The notes under the pieces were generated by a model. That model did not search any database, was not told the origin of the DNA, and saw only the letters and a list, made by a program, of their open reading frames with translations. The translations under genes were made by a program, and so were the position numbers. 64,000 nt of DNA from Arthrobacter globiformis. Lineage in GTDB: Bacteria > Actinomycetota > Actinomycetes > Actinomycetales > Micrococcaceae. Position 1 is the first letter of the stretch, and each line of letters begins with the position of its first letter. This document shows positions 62,746 to 64,000 of the stretch, in pieces. The DNA lies in contig NZ_JAUSZX010000001.1 of the NCBI RefSeq assembly GCF_030818015.1, positions 2,542,001-2,606,000 of the forward strand, in the 5' to 3' direction.

Positions 62746-63651
62746 TTATTTGTAGCCCTTAGCGAGGGCTGCTTCGGTGTCCCGAATGACGGCGTCGCGC
62801 ATGGCCGCGGTCAGCGGACCGCGCGGCGGGCGGCAGGCGCCGCCGCGGAGGCCAACGACGTCCATGGACAGCTTGATGGCCTGAACGAACTCCGTCTTGC
62901 TGTCCCAGCGGAGCAGCGAATGCAGGTCGCGATAGATTTCGCGGGCCCGCTCAAGGTCTGCAACATCATCGGAGGTGGAGAGCCGGTACAGCTCGAGGGT
63001 GGCTTCCGGAATGGCGTTCGGGTAGCCCGCCACCCAACCCACAGCACCCGCCAGACCCATCTCCAACACGGTGTCATCCGTGCCGATCAGGAGGTCCGCT
63101 CCGGGAGCGAGCTCCTTGATCTCGTACGCGCGGCGGACGTCGCCGGTGAACTCCTTGACCCCGACGATCAGGCCTTCGCCGTGCAGCCGGGCGATAAGCT
63201 GCGGGGTCAGGTCCACCTTGGTGTCGATCGGGTTGTTGTACGCCACGATCGGCAGTCCGACGGCGGCCGCGAGGCGGTAGTGCTCCACGACCTCTTCATC
63301 GGTGGCCCGGTACGAGTTCGGGGGGAGCAGCATCAGGGCGCCGGCGCCGCCTTCGGCAGCCTGTTCGGCCCATTTCAGGGTTTGCAGGCCGCCGTACGCG
63401 CCCACGCCAGCCATCACAGTGAAGCCTTCAGGGGCGGCTTCAACCGCCGTGGTGATGACCCGGGCGCGTTCTTCTTCGCTCAGGGTCTGGTATTCACCCA
63501 GGGAACCGTTCGGGGCCACACCGTGGCAGCCTGCGTTTGCCAGGAAGCGGACGTGCTCGGCGTAGGCGTCGTAGTCCACGCTCAGGTCGTCGTTGAACGG
63601 CAGTGAGGTAGCGACGAGTACTCCATGCCACGGCTTACGGGTTTCGGTCAT
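62746..63651 (-). CDS. DapA-family lyase; pyrroline-4-hydroxy-2-carboxylate deaminase
   Basis: A 301-residue TIM-barrel class I aldolase-like enzyme: GVAPNGSLGEYQTLSEEER (substrate loop), Tyr138 in VAYNNP and the Schiff-base Lys166 in VGVKEFTG. With the hydroxyproline neighbours, the expected reaction is deamination of 1-pyrroline-4-hydroxy-2-carboxylate to 2-oxoglutarate semialdehyde; housekeeping DapA is less likely here. AAAGGAT precedes the ATG. First gene of the operon. Confidence 0.92.
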   Translation of the reverse strand: MTETRKPWHGVLVATSLPFNDDLSVDYDAYAEHVRFLANAGCHGVAPNGSLGEYQTLSEEERARVITTAVEAAPEGFTVMAGVGAYGGLQTLKWAEQAAEGGAGALMLLPPNSYRATDEEVVEHYRLAAAVGLPIVAYNNPIDTKVDLTPQLIARLHGEGLIVGVKEFTGDVRRAYEIKELAPGADLLIGTDDTVLEMGLAGAVGWVAGYPNAIPEATLELYRLSTSDDVADLERAREIYRDLHSLLRWDSKTEFVQAIKLSMDVVGLRGGACRPPRGPLTAAMRDAVIRDTEAALAKGYK

Positions 63652-63694
63652 GATGGATGATCCTTTCGGTTGGCACGCTTGGCGCGTGTGCTGC

Positions 63695-63740
63695 GGCCGT
63701 GACGTACCTCACGGCCAAACTTACCATGTGACATTGCACA
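63695..63740 (-). promoter_or_regulatory. candidate operators of the hydroxyproline operon
   Basis: Two dyads upstream of the first gene: GGCCGTGA-N6-TCACGGCC (63695-63716) and TGTG-N6-CACA (63727-63740). They suit binding by the operon's own GntR/FCD regulator. A promoter probably lies here, but I could not fix its -10. Confidence 0.5.
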
Positions 63741-63801
63741 GGTGGATGAAAATCGGGGTGGTTGGCGTTGGGACCAGGTTTTGATGCAATCCGAGCCGTG
63801 G

Positions 63802-64000
63802 CTAACTGGCGGGGACTACATACTGTTCGGCCGCGACCTTGCCAAGCCCTTCGGACAGGCCGGCGCCGGTCAGGAGCTTCGCGATCGTTCCGTCTTCGCG
63901 CTGGGCGACAATGCCGGCGTCGAGTGCATCCTTAAGGCTTGTGTTGCCTTTGGTGATCGGGAAGGCAGCCTCCGGGGCATTTTTGATGGCGCCGACGCGC
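63802..64000 (-). CDS. amino-acid ABC transporter substrate-binding protein, C-terminal part (cut by window edge)
   Basis: The last 65 codons of a family 3 solute-binding protein: AFPITKGNTSLKDALDAG, IVAQREDGTIAKLLTGAGL and a final QYVVPAS. 'F.K.n..L..ALN.AL..l..dGT..kIl.ky' is the standard C-terminal pattern. Located next to the hydroxyproline operon in the same orientation, it may serve its uptake. The rest is outside the window. Confidence 0.75.
   Translation of the reverse strand, partial: RVGAIKNAPEAAFPITKGNTSLKDALDAGIVAQREDGTIAKLLTGAGLSEGLGKVAAEQYVVPAS

Noticed and set aside
1..64000. CRISPR arrays, tRNA and rRNA genes
   Set aside because: I saw no regularly spaced direct repeats with unique spacers, no CCA-ended cloverleaf candidate and no rRNA sequence; short tRNAs could be missed by eye.

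Overview
The window is high-GC actinobacterial DNA. Gene content and family resemblances suggest an Arthrobacter or Pseudarthrobacter-like member of the Micrococcaceae. The clues are DUF805 proteins starting with TTG, GTG/ATGA-overlapping operons, an ECF41 sigma factor with its COE genes, a DUF4235 protein, and an actinobacterial-type hydroxyproline catabolic operon. I see no rRNA, tRNA or CRISPR.

Layout. (1) 0-13 kb: a quinone-oxidoreductase/hydrolase operon ending in a broken EthD-like gene, a decayed SDR, a P-loop kinase-like gene, an orphan DUF1851 (Tdi1-like) immunity gene abutting an IS110 element, and a TetR repressor divergent from a PdxI-like aldo/keto reductase with twin operators. 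(2) 13-19 kb: an ECF sigma/membrane anti-sigma pair, a frameshifted M16 peptidase, small membrane proteins and a serine resolvase. (3) 19.6-24.2 kb: the most interesting locus. A five-gene operon encodes a membrane-anchored, Gly-rich cationic 85-residue peptide, an ABC ATPase, a two-TM protein, a large permease and an M50-type (site-2-protease-like) metallopeptidase. It lies inside a split lipoprotein gene, whose N- and C-terminal parts flank it on the opposite strand, so it looks like an inserted peptide (bacteriocin/signal) cassette. (4) 24.2-31 kb: an ECF41 sigma factor with its expected COE neighbours (two NmrA-like epimerases, two carboxymuconolactone decarboxylases, a broken SDR, cupin and alcohol dehydrogenase, and a broken ltrA). 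Both NmrA genes have a TGTCACA / CGGTC promoter with identical spacing. (5) 31-53 kb: accessory DNA with lipoproteins, a second IS110 copy that truncates an MFS gene, DUF805 paralogues (one dead), a cytosine deaminase resembling yeast Fcy1, an ATP-dependent DNA ligase, and many fragments. (6) 53.4-64 kb: orderly housekeeping-type DNA with psuG and an eight-gene trans-4-hydroxyproline catabolic operon, largely coupled by 4-bp overlaps, then the end of an amino-acid ABC transporter binding protein.

About twenty pseudogenes or gene fragments lie between 0 and 53 kb, and almost none in the last 10.5 kb. Several are truncated or carry nonsense codons, so real decay is likely; some single-base frameshifts could still be sequencing errors and would need read-level checking. 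Functions below rest on motif and family recognition by eye; no database search was run.
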